Assembly (NCBI RefSeq): GCF_009833965.1
Contig: NZ_CP047165.1
Location: forward strand, 930,001 to 994,000
Direction: 5' to 3'
Origin: Pelistega ratti
Lineage (GTDB): Bacteria; Pseudomonadota; Gammaproteobacteria; Burkholderiales; Burkholderiaceae_B
DNA: 64,000 bases
Position numbers and translations under genes: made by a program. Of the stretch, positions 45,042-55,484 are shown piece after piece. The notes beneath the pieces are model-generated. The model ran no database searches. It was not told the DNA's origin and saw only the letters and a program-made list of their open reading frames with translations. How positions within the stretch are numbered: the stretch's first letter is position 1; every line of letters starts with the position of its first letter.

Positions 45042-47228
45042 TTACTTCTTACTTAACGTAACTAAATCAGAAGCAATATTTGCCGCCTCTTTAGCAACTG
45101 TATCAATAGATTCTCGACGTTTTTTAGCATCTTCAAGCTCTTTCTTGAGATTACCCTCACCCATCGCTAAACCATCGTCCATTTCTAATTTACTGGCATC
45201 ATCTTCACCTAATTCTTTGCGACGCTGTTCAAATTCCTTATAAATTCGATCTGTAGCCACAAATTCAGCTTCCCGCTTGGCTAAATTAAGTGAAAAAGAC
45301 TTACGCTTAGCTTCTTTTAAACGATACTCCGTTTCATCTTTAAATAATTGCCAGCTTGCTGATTGCTCTACACGTGCTTGATGCTTCTTACTCAACTGTG
45401 TAATAGTCGCCTTTAATTTGGTCGTAAAGGGTTGATATTTAGCTGCAGGAATTTCTGTCCAAGGCATAGCATTATCATAACTAGACTCACCTAACTCTTC
45501 ATTCACAAACACACTTGGAAATTCAATATCAGGCGAAACTCCTTTAACCTGCGTTGAGCTACCATTTACACGGAAGAACTTTTGAATAGTCCATTTTAAT
45601 GCACCAAGTTTATTATCATCTTCATCAGGAAAACGTAAGAAATCCGCTAAAGGACGGAAAGTTTGTACCGTACCTTTACCCCAAGTATCGCCACCAACAA
45701 CAATACCCCGTGCATAATCTTGTATCGCAGCAGCAAAAATTTCAGAGGCAGATGCTGAAATACGATTGATAATAACGACAACTGGTTTCTTCCAGACTTG
45801 TTCAACCCCTCGGCTACGAACCCCCGAAATACTTCCCTCTGCTGAACGAATCTGTACAATATTTTGATTATTACCTAAGAATAAGCCACTAAGATTAGCC
45901 GCTTCATTTAGTGAACCACCGCCATTTTCTCGTAGGTCTAAAACAACTGCTTCTACACCTTCTTGGTTAAAAGTATCTAATATTTTTTTAACATCACGCG
46001 TAACACTCTTATAGTTTTTATTCCCATTAGAGCGACCTTCAAAGTCTTCATAAAAAGAAGGAACAGTAATAATGCCAATCTTACGCTTAATATCATCGAC
46101 ATTCGTTTCAATCACTTTAGAACGAGCCGCTTGGTCTTCCATCGTCACTTTTTCACGAACAATACGTATTGTTTTGTGTTTACCATCTAGCCCACTATCC
46201 GCAGGAATCACCTCAATACGAACCACACTACCTCGTTTACCACGGATTTTTTTGACAATATCATCTAGTCGCCAATCAATCACATCTTCCATGGGACCAT
46301 TATCACCCTGTCCCACCGCAACAATACGGTCTCCCGGTTGTAATTCGCCACTACGTGCAGCAGGCCCACCTGCTACTACTTCTCGGATCTGTCCATATTC
46401 ATCACGTTTTTGTAAAACAGCACCAATACCCTCTACCGACAAACTCAGTTGAACATCAAAATTTTTAGCAGAGGTTGGGCTGTAATAATTGGTATGCGGA
46501 TCTGTACTATCTGCATAGGCATTTAGAAACATTTCTGCTACATCTTCGCTATTCATACGAACAACTTGATTATGATTATTGATATAACGTTTACGTAAAA
46601 TCTCACGAATTTTTGTGTCATCTGTTTTATTTAATTTAAGCCGTAAGAAATCATTTTTGACACGTTTACGCCATAAATCATTTGCCTCATCATTATTCTT
46701 CGCCCATTCTGCTTTTTTGCGATCAACATTAAATTCTTCATCAACAGAAAAATCAAATGGTTTATCCAACAACGATAAGACATAATCTAAACGATCTGCC
46801 ACACGTTCTCGATACAGTTTATACACATCAAAAGCAAAGCGTAAATTCCCCTCACGAATCATTTTACTCATGACAGGTTTAGCACTGCTGAAATACTCTA
46901 TATCCTCAGCGATAAAATACATTTTTTGAGGGTCTAGCATTTTAAAATAATTATCATAGACCTTCTCTCCCATCGCAACCGTTAATGGCTTTTTATCATA
47001 TTCAAACTGGGTCAGAATCATAGAAACCAATACAGTAGAACGTGCAAAATCTAGCTCAGGTGCTAATTTAGGGAAACTCTCTCGCTTGGTAGGAACAAGA
47101 CGAGAACTTTCTGTTGTAGTGGCTACTTTATCAACAGTCGTTTTTGCATACGTCAAACCGGTAAGCAATGAAAGAGAGAGTGCGAGAAATAATCGTTTTA
47201 ATTCCATTGAGGATTTTTTCATCATCAT
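45042..47228 (-). CDS. prc: Carboxy-terminal (tail-specific) protease Prc
   Basis: Periplasmic S41 protease that trims or degrades proteins by their C-terminus, with roles in peptidoglycan enzyme control and tagged protein disposal. 728 aa. Signal peptide 1-28 (LFLALSLSLLTGLTYA), Prc N-terminal helical domain, PDZ domain (about 245-340, LSLSVEGIGAVLQ to GPAARSGELQPGDRIVAVGQ), S41 core, and the family-specific C-terminal domain. Catalytic Ser493 (SASASEIF) and Lys518 (TWGKGT), with Asp504, match E. coli Ser452/Lys477/Asp463 in spacing. Three ATGs in a row (47228-47220) make the exact start uncertain, and the ribosome binding site is weak. Confidence 0.95.
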   Translation of the reverse strand: MMMKKSSMELKRLFLALSLSLLTGLTYAKTTVDKVATTTESSRLVPTKRESFPKLAPELDFARSTVLVSMILTQFEYDKKPLTVAMGEKVYDNYFKMLDPQKMYFIAEDIEYFSSAKPVMSKMIREGNLRFAFDVYKLYRERVADRLDYVLSLLDKPFDFSVDEEFNVDRKKAEWAKNNDEANDLWRKRVKNDFLRLKLNKTDDTKIREILRKRYINNHNQVVRMNSEDVAEMFLNAYADSTDPHTNYYSPTSAKNFDVQLSLSVEGIGAVLQKRDEYGQIREVVAGGPAARSGELQPGDRIVAVGQGDNGPMEDVIDWRLDDIVKKIRGKRGSVVRIEVIPADSGLDGKHKTIRIVREKVTMEDQAARSKVIETNVDDIKRKIGIITVPSFYEDFEGRSNGNKNYKSVTRDVKKILDTFNQEGVEAVVLDLRENGGGSLNEAANLSGLFLGNNQNIVQIRSAEGSISGVRSRGVEQVWKKPVVVIINRISASASEIFAAAIQDYARGIVVGGDTWGKGTVQTFRPLADFLRFPDEDDNKLGALKWTIQKFFRVNGSSTQVKGVSPDIEFPSVFVNEELGESSYDNAMPWTEIPAAKYQPFTTKLKATITQLSKKHQARVEQSASWQLFKDETEYRLKEAKRKSFSLNLAKREAEFVATDRIYKEFEQRRKELGEDDASKLEMDDGLAMGEGNLKKELEDAKKRRESIDTVAKEAANIASDLVTLSKK

Positions 47229-47533
47229 TATCTATATCTAAAATGTAAAATGGCTTAAAAATACCATCACCACTCCATACTAAGGTCATAGATATTTTGT
47301 CAGCATCACAAAGCTTAGTAAGAGTGGTACTATTTACCGTACTTTCCTCTTTACTCATAGTCATTTGCCAACAACACCGATAAAAACAAAATTATCTACA
47401 TACCCTATAGAGGGTTAAGCCGCTAAAATTATAACGTATTGTTAGGATACATAACGGTATAGCTTACCCTAAGCATTTTGAAAAGAAAAGATTTAAAATA
47501 GACAAAGTTATGGTAAATTTTTCTAGGGATTAC

Positions 47534-48730
47534 ATGAAACTTAACGCACTTTTGACTATTGTTACCGCTTCACTTGCTTTACCCTCTTCTTTATTCGCAC
47601 AAGAATCAAACTTTCATCAATGCTTATCAAGCCTAGAAAGTCAAGCAGCACAAGCAGGTGTATCACATTATACCTTTAAAAAATATACCGCACAGTTAGA
47701 ACCAGATACCTCTTTACTTGAAAAACTAAATTATCAACCTGAGTTTCGTACCCCTATCTGGGATTATATGACCGCATTAGTAGACGAAGAACGTATTGAT
47801 GACGGGAAAGCCATGTTACAAACGCATCAGACAACCCTAAAACGAGTAGCCCAGTTATATGGTGTTGATCCTGCTACTGTTGTTGCTGTTTGGGGAGTAG
47901 AAAGTAATTACGGTAAAAATCAAGGTAAATATTCACTGGTGAATGCGCTGGGAACACTCAGTTGCATAGGTCGGCGTCAAGCATTTTTTAGAAAGGAATT
48001 TTTTGCGACTTTACGCATTATCCAATCTGGAGATATTACAGAGGATCGCCTAAAAGGTTCATGGGCTGGTGCTTTTGGACATACTCAGTTTATGCCAACT
48101 ACTTTTGAACGATTAGCCGTTGATTTTGATAATGATGGTCGCCGTGATTTAATCGATAATACCGTTGATGCCTTGGGCTCTACTGCTAATTATCTTAAAA
48201 AAGCAGGATGGCAAACAGGTCAGCCTTGGGGGTTTGAAGTCAAACTGCCACAAGGGTTTTCTACAACAGGAGAAAGTCGTAAAAACAAAAAAAGTATCAC
48301 TTACTGGATGAGTAAAGGCGTAAAAACAATCAATGGGCAAGCCTTGAATGAAGTTGTTGGGTCACAGCAAAAAGCAGGGCTTTTGCTACCTGCTGGTATT
48401 AATGGACCCGCTTTTTTAGTTTTTAAAAATTTTGATGCTATTTATAGCTATAATGCTGCCGAAAGCTATGCCTTAGCCATCGCACATTTATCAGATCGTC
48501 TAAAGGGAGCTAAACCCTTTGTAACACCTTGGCCTACAGATGATTTAGGACTATCTCGCCGAGAACGAATTGAGTTACAAACACTACTACTTAAACGAGG
48601 ACATGATATTGGTGAAGCAGATGGTCTTATTGGTAGTAAAACACGCGAAGCCATCAAAAAAGAGCAAGCACGTCTTGGTATGACCGTAGATGGTAGAGCA
48701 GGTCAGAAAATCCTAAAGGCGCTTCAATAA
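47534..48730 (+). CDS. MltB-family lytic murein transglycosylase
   Basis: Cleaves the glycan strand of peptidoglycan in the periplasm to 1,6-anhydro ends. ATG 47534 is chosen since TAGGGA lies 6 bases upstream and it begins directly with a signal peptide (MKLNALLTIVTASLALP, cleavage after LFA). 398 aa. The SLT_2 domain spans about 25-325, with the catalytic Glu123 in VWGVESNYGKNQGKYS and FGHTQFMPTTFERLAVDFDNDGRRDL. A C-terminal PG_binding_1 domain (about 335-398, SRRERIELQTLLLKRGHDIG) follows. There is no lipobox, so it is likely soluble, unlike E. coli MltB. It is divergent from prc, another peptidoglycan-linked gene. Confidence 0.93.
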   Translation: MKLNALLTIVTASLALPSSLFAQESNFHQCLSSLESQAAQAGVSHYTFKKYTAQLEPDTSLLEKLNYQPEFRTPIWDYMTALVDEERIDDGKAMLQTHQTTLKRVAQLYGVDPATVVAVWGVESNYGKNQGKYSLVNALGTLSCIGRRQAFFRKEFFATLRIIQSGDITEDRLKGSWAGAFGHTQFMPTTFERLAVDFDNDGRRDLIDNTVDALGSTANYLKKAGWQTGQPWGFEVKLPQGFSTTGESRKNKKSITYWMSKGVKTINGQALNEVVGSQQKAGLLLPAGINGPAFLVFKNFDAIYSYNAAESYALAIAHLSDRLKGAKPFVTPWPTDDLGLSRRERIELQTLLLKRGHDIGEADGLIGSKTREAIKKEQARLGMTVDGRAGQKILKALQ

Positions 48731-48898
48731 GCTATTTAACCTTATAAGGCATATATGATACATTGAATAATAGCAACTTAGTGCAAAATATTTTTCATAT
48801 ATGCTTTATATGTAAATATTTAGGGCTAATCTAATACTATTCCTAAAATTTTACATAACAACACTTTCATCATACATTTTTCATCAAGATAATTCATT

Positions 48899-50716
48899 AT
48901 GGCTGGACAAACATTAATTACACTAACGAATGCACAATTAGCTTTTGGACACTATGCACTTTTAGATCATGCTAATTTTAGTATTCAAGAAGGCGAACGT
49001 ATCGGCCTCATCGGACGTAATGGTGCAGGCAAATCTTCTTTATTACGTATTTTAGATGGTCGTATTCTAGCAGATGATGGTGAAGTAGCTCGTCTTAGCA
49101 CATTAAAGGTTATTACGGTTGAACAAGAACCTAAACTTGATGAAGACAAATCTGTTTATGATAATCTTGTCGGTGATTTTATGCTAAATGAAGATTGGGG
49201 GCGACCTTCTCGTGCTCAATCCATGATAGAACACCTAAACTTAAACGCTGATGCGGTTATTCAAGGTCTATCTGGTGGTACACGTAAACGTATCGCCCTT
49301 GCACGAGCTATTTTAGAAGAACCTGATTTACTCTTATTAGATGAACCAACCAATCATCTTGATTTTGAAGGTATTCTCTGGCTTGAGAACCTTATTCGCC
49401 AAAGTAAATGTGCTTATGTCATTATTACGCATGATCGCCGATTTTTAGATGAAGTAACCACACGAATTGTTGAACTAGACAGAGGACAATTACATAGTTT
49501 CCCTGGTAATTTCTCTCGTTGGCAAGAACAAAAAGCCGCATGGTTAGCCGCAGAACAATTACAAAATGAACGTTTTGATAAATTTTTAGCCCAAGAAGAG
49601 GTATGGATTCGTAAAGGGGTAGAAGCTCGCCGCACACGCAATGAAGGACGTGTTAAACGTCTAGAATCCTTACGTCGAGAACGTGCTGCCAGACGCGAAC
49701 GCTTAGGAAATGTTAATTTTGCGATTGCAAGTGGTGAGCGTTCTGGTAAGCTAGTAGCAGAACTTAAAAATATCCATCACCAATTTGGTGAAAAGGTCAT
49801 TATTGATCATTACTCAACAACCATTATGCGAGGGGATCGTATTGGCTTAATTGGACCTAATGGTGCAGGTAAAACCACTTTATTAAAGATTATTCTTGGT
49901 CAGCTTACCCCTACATCAGGTAGCGTGAAATTAGGCACTAATCTACATATCGCCTATTTTGATCAAATGCGTGAACAATTAGATGAAAATGCACCGCTCA
50001 CTAGCGTGATTAACCCCGGTAGTGAATGGGTTGAGATTGGTAATACACGTAAACACATCATGAGCTATTTAGGTGATTTTCTATTCTCCCCTGCTCGTGC
50101 GCAATCCCCTGTCAGTAGTTTATCAGGGGGTGAAAGAGCCAGACTTTTATTAGCCCGTCTCTTTGCCCGTCCTGCTAATGTTTTAGTAATGGACGAACCT
50201 ACAAATGATTTAGATATTGAAACCTTAGAGTTACTAGAACAATTACTGCAAGAGTTTGATGGTACAGTCTTATTAGTGAGTCATGATCGTAGTTTTCTGG
50301 ATAATGTCATCACACAAACAATTGCCTATGAAGGAAATGGACAATGGCGTGATTATGTGGGTGGCTATGAGGACTGGTTACAACAACGATCTCATCAACT
50401 CAATACGCAAAGTGCCACTAAAAGTAATCCCAAAACAGAATCCGAAAAGCAAGTAGAGCCAACAGTAACAAAGCCCAAATCACCTGCACGTTCTAAACTC
50501 AGCTCTTGGGAAGCCAAAGAGTTAGAATCAATTCCTCAAAAAATTGCTGATTTAGAAACACAGCAACAATCATTAACAGCGCAATTATCTGACCCTACTT
50601 TATACGAAAATGGACATGATAAAGCACAAGTGATTCAACAAGAGCTTGCCTCTATTGAGCAAGAGTTAATGACACTATTTGAACGTTGGGAAGTGTTAGA
50701 GGCAAAGGTTTTGTAA
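48899..50716 (+). CDS. uup: ABC-F family ATPase Uup
   Basis: Soluble twin-ABC ATPase of the ABC-F class acting on ribosomes or branched DNA; in E. coli Uup limits transposon excision. 605 aa. ABC1: GRNGAGKSSLL (about 39-49), LSGGTRKR, LLLDEPTNHLDF. ABC2: GPNGAGKTTLL, LSGGERARLLLARL, VMDEPTNDLD. The linker and the basic C-terminal coiled coil (about 540-600, SSWEAKELESIPQKIADLET) identify Uup. Its last 21 bases overlap the 3' end of the convergent esterase gene. Confidence 0.95.
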   Translation: MAGQTLITLTNAQLAFGHYALLDHANFSIQEGERIGLIGRNGAGKSSLLRILDGRILADDGEVARLSTLKVITVEQEPKLDEDKSVYDNLVGDFMLNEDWGRPSRAQSMIEHLNLNADAVIQGLSGGTRKRIALARAILEEPDLLLLDEPTNHLDFEGILWLENLIRQSKCAYVIITHDRRFLDEVTTRIVELDRGQLHSFPGNFSRWQEQKAAWLAAEQLQNERFDKFLAQEEVWIRKGVEARRTRNEGRVKRLESLRRERAARRERLGNVNFAIASGERSGKLVAELKNIHHQFGEKVIIDHYSTTIMRGDRIGLIGPNGAGKTTLLKIILGQLTPTSGSVKLGTNLHIAYFDQMREQLDENAPLTSVINPGSEWVEIGNTRKHIMSYLGDFLFSPARAQSPVSSLSGGERARLLLARLFARPANVLVMDEPTNDLDIETLELLEQLLQEFDGTVLLVSHDRSFLDNVITQTIAYEGNGQWRDYVGGYEDWLQQRSHQLNTQSATKSNPKTESEKQVEPTVTKPKSPARSKLSSWEAKELESIPQKIADLETQQQSLTAQLSDPTLYENGHDKAQVIQQELASIEQELMTLFERWEVLEAKVL

Positions 50717-52204
50717 AGCAATTAAACCATCACTCAGTACACCCTGCCAAGAAAAGTAACTATGGCCAGCACTATATTCCTTGTAAATAAGGGGATAGTG
50801 CTTAGCTTTTAATACATCTTTTAAATGTCTTGAACTCGCTAAAATACTATTTTCTCCTGCTTCAAATCCACCTGCACTTATGAATAAACAAAGTGGTTTT
50901 TTATCATGCTGTGCAAACTGCCATGCCATATAATTATTTTCTTCTGGAGGACTTTCTTTAGCCTGCCACCAAAAAGAACCTGACATGATTAAGGCTTGTG
51001 GAAATAAATGAGGGTAATTAAAGGCTATATAGGCTGATGCTAATCCACCATAACTTGAACCTGAAATAATACGGTATTTTGCTTGGATAGTTTTTTCTAC
51101 AAAAGGAATCAATTCTTCCGTTAATGCTTTAGCAAACTGTGTATTAGCAGGTAATTCCTCTGCCCTTGTTTTAGCAGAAATAGTGTCAATAAATACACCA
51201 ACCATTGGTTGAATTTTATGTTCTGCAATCATATTATCTAAAATGGTAGGTACAGATACTTGCTGTGTGTATTCAGCTCCATCCAATAAATATAAAATAG
51301 GATAGTATTTCTCTTTACTAAAATTTTTGGGAAGATATATCCAAACTCGTCTTTTATTGCCTAAAATAGTGCTTTCAAAATAGACCTTTTGGATACTCCC
51401 CTGTAATGTATCCTTTTTAGTCACAAAAGGTTGTTCTACAGCATGAGGTAATGTAACCGAAGACCAATAATTAAACTTATCTATCGTTTTAATATCATTA
51501 TTAGCTGATTCAAAATAAGGATATTGATTGAATAAGTCAGCCTGTGCGGTTGCTAAAATAGCACGCCGTTGTTCAGCAGAAGAAACCGGTAAATCAGGTA
51601 TATCAGGTGCTACTTTGTATAAGAACCTAGCATCATTTGGTAACGTATAACTTTTATACCATATATCAGTACCTGTAATTTGCTGCATAGCATCATGATT
51701 GTATGATATATCACTAAATAACTTTACATTCTGTTTAGCACCTCTATATAAAAAAGTAACCTTACTCCTTTTCTCATCTAACTGCTCAATAAGTGGCGTA
51801 CCTACCTCCTTAATACGTTGCCAAAAAACAGAGGTATCCTTTTGAAGCCCCTTTATATCCTGCAAGAGTGGATGGGTAAAAACTTCTTCTTTTTTTAATC
51901 GCTCCTGATCATTTAGTGGTATTTGTTGAATAATATTTAGTGTAAAGTTATCTATTAATTCCCGTGTACCTGTTTTATACGCAATAAAGTTTGCCTCTCC
52001 TTGTTGTTCAGATTTAAATAAAAATATTTTCTCTCCATGTATATTTTTTGCTAATACACGGGTCGTTTTATCAGGAAACTGAATATATAAATCTGCCTCC
52101 TGATGACTTATAAACTTACCTTTTACAAAATCACCCTCTTTCAGTGATATTGCTTGTCCTAAAGAGGGTAAAAGTATCAATAAACTTAGTAGTACGCTTC
52201 TCAT
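50696..52204 (-). CDS. Exported enterochelin-esterase-like hydrolase (siderophore release)
   Basis: 502-aa protein with a signal peptide (MRSVLLSLLILLPSLGQA) and a C-terminal esterase D/Fes alpha/beta hydrolase (about 260-500). The strands RRVWIYLPKNFSKEKYYPILYLLDG, nucleophile elbow SGSSYGG and final SAGHSYFSWQ supply Ser and His of the triad. The N-terminal 240 residues may be the Fes N-terminal-like domain (TFLYRGAKQNVKLFSD). Unlike Fes it is exported, so it would open a catechol-type siderophore in the periplasm, as IroE/Cee-like enzymes do. It is 19 bases after the TonB receptor gene, so is its operon partner. The substrate is inferred. Confidence 0.8.
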   Translation of the reverse strand: MRSVLLSLLILLPSLGQAISLKEGDFVKGKFISHQEADLYIQFPDKTTRVLAKNIHGEKIFLFKSEQQGEANFIAYKTGTRELIDNFTLNIIQQIPLNDQERLKKEEVFTHPLLQDIKGLQKDTSVFWQRIKEVGTPLIEQLDEKRSKVTFLYRGAKQNVKLFSDISYNHDAMQQITGTDIWYKSYTLPNDARFLYKVAPDIPDLPVSSAEQRRAILATAQADLFNQYPYFESANNDIKTIDKFNYWSSVTLPHAVEQPFVTKKDTLQGSIQKVYFESTILGNKRRVWIYLPKNFSKEKYYPILYLLDGAEYTQQVSVPTILDNMIAEHKIQPMVGVFIDTISAKTRAEELPANTQFAKALTEELIPFVEKTIQAKYRIISGSSYGGLASAYIAFNYPHLFPQALIMSGSFWWQAKESPPEENNYMAWQFAQHDKKPLCLFISAGGFEAGENSILASSRHLKDVLKAKHYPLIYKEYSAGHSYFSWQGVLSDGLIALQNLCL

Positions 52205-52223
52205 TACTTTATTTATAAAATAA

Positions 52224-54296
52224 TTAGAAATAATAATTAAATGTCATATTAGCATTACGCTCTTTTCCATAAAAGCAGGTATCAGACCGAGCACAACTAC
52301 TTACATATTTTTTATTGGTTAAATTTTGAATATTAAATTGTACATCCGCATTAATACCAACTTTATTCAAGTCATAATGGATAGCCGCATCATACAAAGT
52401 AAAGTGAGGAACATCTACTCTTCCATTGTTATAACTATGCACAGAACCAAAGTAACGCATACCTGCAGATAGACTTAACCCATTATCAAATTGATACTTT
52501 GCCCATAATGAACCTTGATGACGAGGAACTCCCCAAGGTGTTGTACCTATTGATTCTTTATCCAATGAGTGAATTACTTTTTGATGGGTATAGGCATAGG
52601 TTGCTAACAGAGAAAGCGATTGACTGATTTGTGCTGATATATCAACTTCAATCCCTTTTGTTCTCACCTTACCAATCTGTTTATATGCACGTGTTACCAT
52701 ATCAAAATTGGTTAAGTTCTTTTGGGTAATTTGATAACCAGCCACCGTCATAAAGAATTTTTCATTTGGTGCATATTTAACACCCACCTCCCATTGTGAT
52801 GCGGTGGTTGGTTTTAAATAGTTACCTCTCTCATCTTGATTAGTTGTTGGTAAAAATGAGGTACTATAATTGATATAAGGGGCTATCCCATTATCAAAAT
52901 TATAGATTAAGCCCGTACGCCAAGTAAATTTATGCTCTGATTGGTTTGACCGTGTATTTTTCAAGCGATTTTTCTGTTGGATACGTGCAAAATCAATACG
53001 GCCACCTAATAAGAAATCTAATTTCCCCCATTCTATTTGTTCCTGTGCATATAAACCGGTTTGTTTAATCCAATGTTCATCATCATTGATAAGATCTGGT
53101 TGTTTAATTTTTTGATGATAAATCGGATGACGCCAATCAATACTGGGGGTATCAGCAACACTACCCAAATAAATTAAGCTATCCTTACTGTAATATTTAT
53201 AATCAACACCGGCTAATAATGTATGTCGTGTTTCACCTAATTGAAAATTTGTCTCTAACTGATTATCAATCGTCAATTCTCTACTTTTTTCATCCCATGC
53301 TCTGGTAATCCGTTTTAGTTCAGAACCAATATTAAACATAACAACCAAATTTTTAAAATCTTCTCTTGATTGGCTATACCGTAAGTTTTGACGAAATATA
53401 AGGTGATCATTAAAACGATGACTAAATTGTGAACCAAGATGATACTGTTTCACAGACACTTTATGATAATCAGGATCACCCGCAAAGAAATCATAAGGAA
53501 TTTTCTGCCCTTGATACGGTTTTACCGTCCCCTCACCTACTAGAAAATTACGATCCCCTGCTTCTGGTTGTTTTGAAAAATAAGAATAAAGTATCAGACT
53601 TGTCTTATCATTAGGTTGCCATTTTATGGAAGGAGCAATCATTCCACCACGTTCTTTGACAAAACGTTCTTTCCAATCCATTCGTTCAGCTTGACCAATT
53701 AGACGAGCTGATAAAGTAGAAGATATTTTACGTTCAACATCAAGTCCTAATTGATAACGGTCATTACTACCTACTACTAACTGGACTTGCCCCTTATTCG
53801 CTCCTGTTGCTTTTTTAGTAATAATATCAACAATGCCACCCGGGTTCACCTGACCATACAAAACAGAGCTTGGTCCTTTTAGTATATCCATTCGCTCAAT
53901 AAAAAAGGGTTTAATTGCATACGCAGCAGAATAAGAAGTACCGTTCACATAAATCGGTAGTTGTCCTCCTTCACTTTTAGTTCCAATACCACGAATAGAA
54001 ATTTCCATTAACTGATTTGAGCCACGATAATTACTAATTACCCCACTATGATAACCTAGTGCATCAATAACAGATTCTACCCCCTGATCTGCCATTAGTT
54101 TATTCGATATAATTTCTATACTCTGTGGCGTACGCATAAGCGGTGTGGCTGTCTTAGTAGCACTATGAGATTCCATGGGTGAATAACCTGTTGCAAAATA
54201 TTCTTTTTTCTCAACCACATTAATAGTATCCAATGCCTCACTGTACCCAATTGCTGGTAGTACCATCAGAAAAACAGAAGTAAAGTATTCTCTCAT
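52224..54296 (-). CDS. TonB-dependent siderophore receptor
   Basis: Outer-membrane ferric siderophore transporter. ATG 54296 (AGGAAATATA upstream) gives 690 aa with a signal peptide (TSVFLMVLPAIGYSEA). A longer frame from 54368 would put 24 odd residues before it. The plug domain (about 50-160) has TPQSIEIISNKLMADQG and the signature GPSSVLYGQVNPGGIVDIITKKA. The 22-stranded barrel ends in NMTFNYYF with terminal Phe and NLTNKKYVSSCARSDTCFYG, as in the FhuA/FptA/FpvA group. The TonB box may be DTINVVEK near the mature N-terminus. Iron regulation is suggested by a Fur-like site in the promoter. Confidence 0.93.
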   Translation of the reverse strand: MREYFTSVFLMVLPAIGYSEALDTINVVEKKEYFATGYSPMESHSATKTATPLMRTPQSIEIISNKLMADQGVESVIDALGYHSGVISNYRGSNQLMEISIRGIGTKSEGGQLPIYVNGTSYSAAYAIKPFFIERMDILKGPSSVLYGQVNPGGIVDIITKKATGANKGQVQLVVGSNDRYQLGLDVERKISSTLSARLIGQAERMDWKERFVKERGGMIAPSIKWQPNDKTSLILYSYFSKQPEAGDRNFLVGEGTVKPYQGQKIPYDFFAGDPDYHKVSVKQYHLGSQFSHRFNDHLIFRQNLRYSQSREDFKNLVVMFNIGSELKRITRAWDEKSRELTIDNQLETNFQLGETRHTLLAGVDYKYYSKDSLIYLGSVADTPSIDWRHPIYHQKIKQPDLINDDEHWIKQTGLYAQEQIEWGKLDFLLGGRIDFARIQQKNRLKNTRSNQSEHKFTWRTGLIYNFDNGIAPYINYSTSFLPTTNQDERGNYLKPTTASQWEVGVKYAPNEKFFMTVAGYQITQKNLTNFDMVTRAYKQIGKVRTKGIEVDISAQISQSLSLLATYAYTHQKVIHSLDKESIGTTPWGVPRHQGSLWAKYQFDNGLSLSAGMRYFGSVHSYNNGRVDVPHFTLYDAAIHYDLNKVGINADVQFNIQNLTNKKYVSSCARSDTCFYGKERNANMTFNYYF

Positions 54297-54310
54297 TATA
54301 TTTCCTAGAA

Positions 54311-54329
54311 GATAATAATTCTCATTAAA
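54311..54329. promoter_or_regulatory. Fur-box-like site in the divergent receptor/regulator promoter
   Basis: GATAATAATTCTCATTAAA matches 14 of 19 positions of the E. coli Fur consensus (GATAATGATAATCATTATC). It lies 15 bases upstream of the receptor start and 96 bases before the AraC-type gene, so iron repression of the receptor operon is likely. Confidence 0.6.
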
Positions 54330-54424
54330 TAAAATTATCACATAGATTAAAATATAAAATCTTTGCAAAAAATTATTTTTTCCTTGTAAAAAAGTTTTTT
54401 ATAGGTTTATGGTGGTGATAGGAT

Positions 54425-55291
54425 ATGAATTATCAGAAACTAGTAATAGCCAATAATCATCTCTCTGGTGAAGAACAGATTTTTTATTTCAAATCAGGTT
54501 TACGGTGTAAGTTTTCTCATCTTTATATTAATCACGATACACAAGAACCTATTGAGGGGGCTTTTCACCCTGATGTACGTTTAATTGTTACACTACAAGG
54601 TAAATCAGAAATTCAATTTTCTCAGACACAGTTTCAGCAAAACGCTCACCAACACCCACAGATTACGCTATTACCTATTATCCAAACAGCCTTAGGAAAA
54701 AAAATTTATCAAGGGAAACAGCATCAAATAGAATTTGTTATCTTTATTCCATTGCATTGGTTACAAGAAAGAGGATTTGCCGATATAACACAATATCATT
54801 TAAAAACACAAAAGCTTGTCTTTACCCATAAGATGAATAGATTACTTAATAGATTTAAACAAACAGTACAAGGCTATCATGCAATAGAATGGTTAGAGAA
54901 AGAAACTGATTTAACCACCTTAATTACTGAAAGCTTAAAACAATATTATGAAAAACCTTTGCAAAAAAATAAATCGGATTTGATTATGGACTTATGCCAA
55001 AAACTTGAAAGTGGTGAGTTTGATCACTACACACTTAGTGATATTGCCAAGTATTGTCATACGAATATTACAAGCCTACAACAACAATTTCACCAAACAA
55101 CACAGCTAAGTATTGGCGCTTATTTACGACGTTGTAAATTAGAACGAGCCTATAGAGCATTACTGCAGAATGCAACTGTTATACAAGCGGCAGAAATCGC
55201 AAAATATACTAATCCTGATAACTTTAGCACTGCCTTTAAAAAACAATTTGGTATTTCCCCCAGAGAGGTCAAAAAGCAGATTCTTTTTTAG
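54425..55291 (+). CDS. AraC-family regulator (PchR-like), siderophore locus
   Basis: 288 aa. The C-terminal AraC DNA-binding domain (about 185-285) has two helix-turn-helix units: LSDIAKYCHTNITSLQQQF and the second ending NPDNFSTAFKKQFGISPREV. The N-terminal half (about 1-165) is a divergent sensor domain with GAFHPDVRLIVTLQG, similar to PchR/YbtA-type regulators that bind the ferric siderophore. It is divergent from the receptor-esterase operon and presumably activates it when the siderophore is present. No siderophore synthesis genes are nearby, so the bacterium may use xenosiderophores. Confidence 0.87.
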   Translation: MNYQKLVIANNHLSGEEQIFYFKSGLRCKFSHLYINHDTQEPIEGAFHPDVRLIVTLQGKSEIQFSQTQFQQNAHQHPQITLLPIIQTALGKKIYQGKQHQIEFVIFIPLHWLQERGFADITQYHLKTQKLVFTHKMNRLLNRFKQTVQGYHAIEWLEKETDLTTLITESLKQYYEKPLQKNKSDLIMDLCQKLESGEFDHYTLSDIAKYCHTNITSLQQQFHQTTQLSIGAYLRRCKLERAYRALLQNATVIQAAEIAKYTNPDNFSTAFKKQFGISPREVKKQILF

Positions 55292-55484
55292 GTATAGCGG
55301 TAAGTAGTATCTATGTTATTAAGTATTTATATATTATGATACATTTTTATACATTCACATATTAAACTAAATAGAGCAGAAACAATACCCTACAACATTT
55401 CATACTCACTATTCCCTTTCTTTTTGAGTTTTTTAATCATTTTACGTTAAAATGGCGTATTATTTATTTCATATCATTTAAACC

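Noticed and set aside
47131..47364. 77-aa minus-strand frame overlapping the start of prc
   Set aside because: It has no recognisable domain or good ribosome binding site and half of it is a different frame of the prc signal peptide; probably chance.
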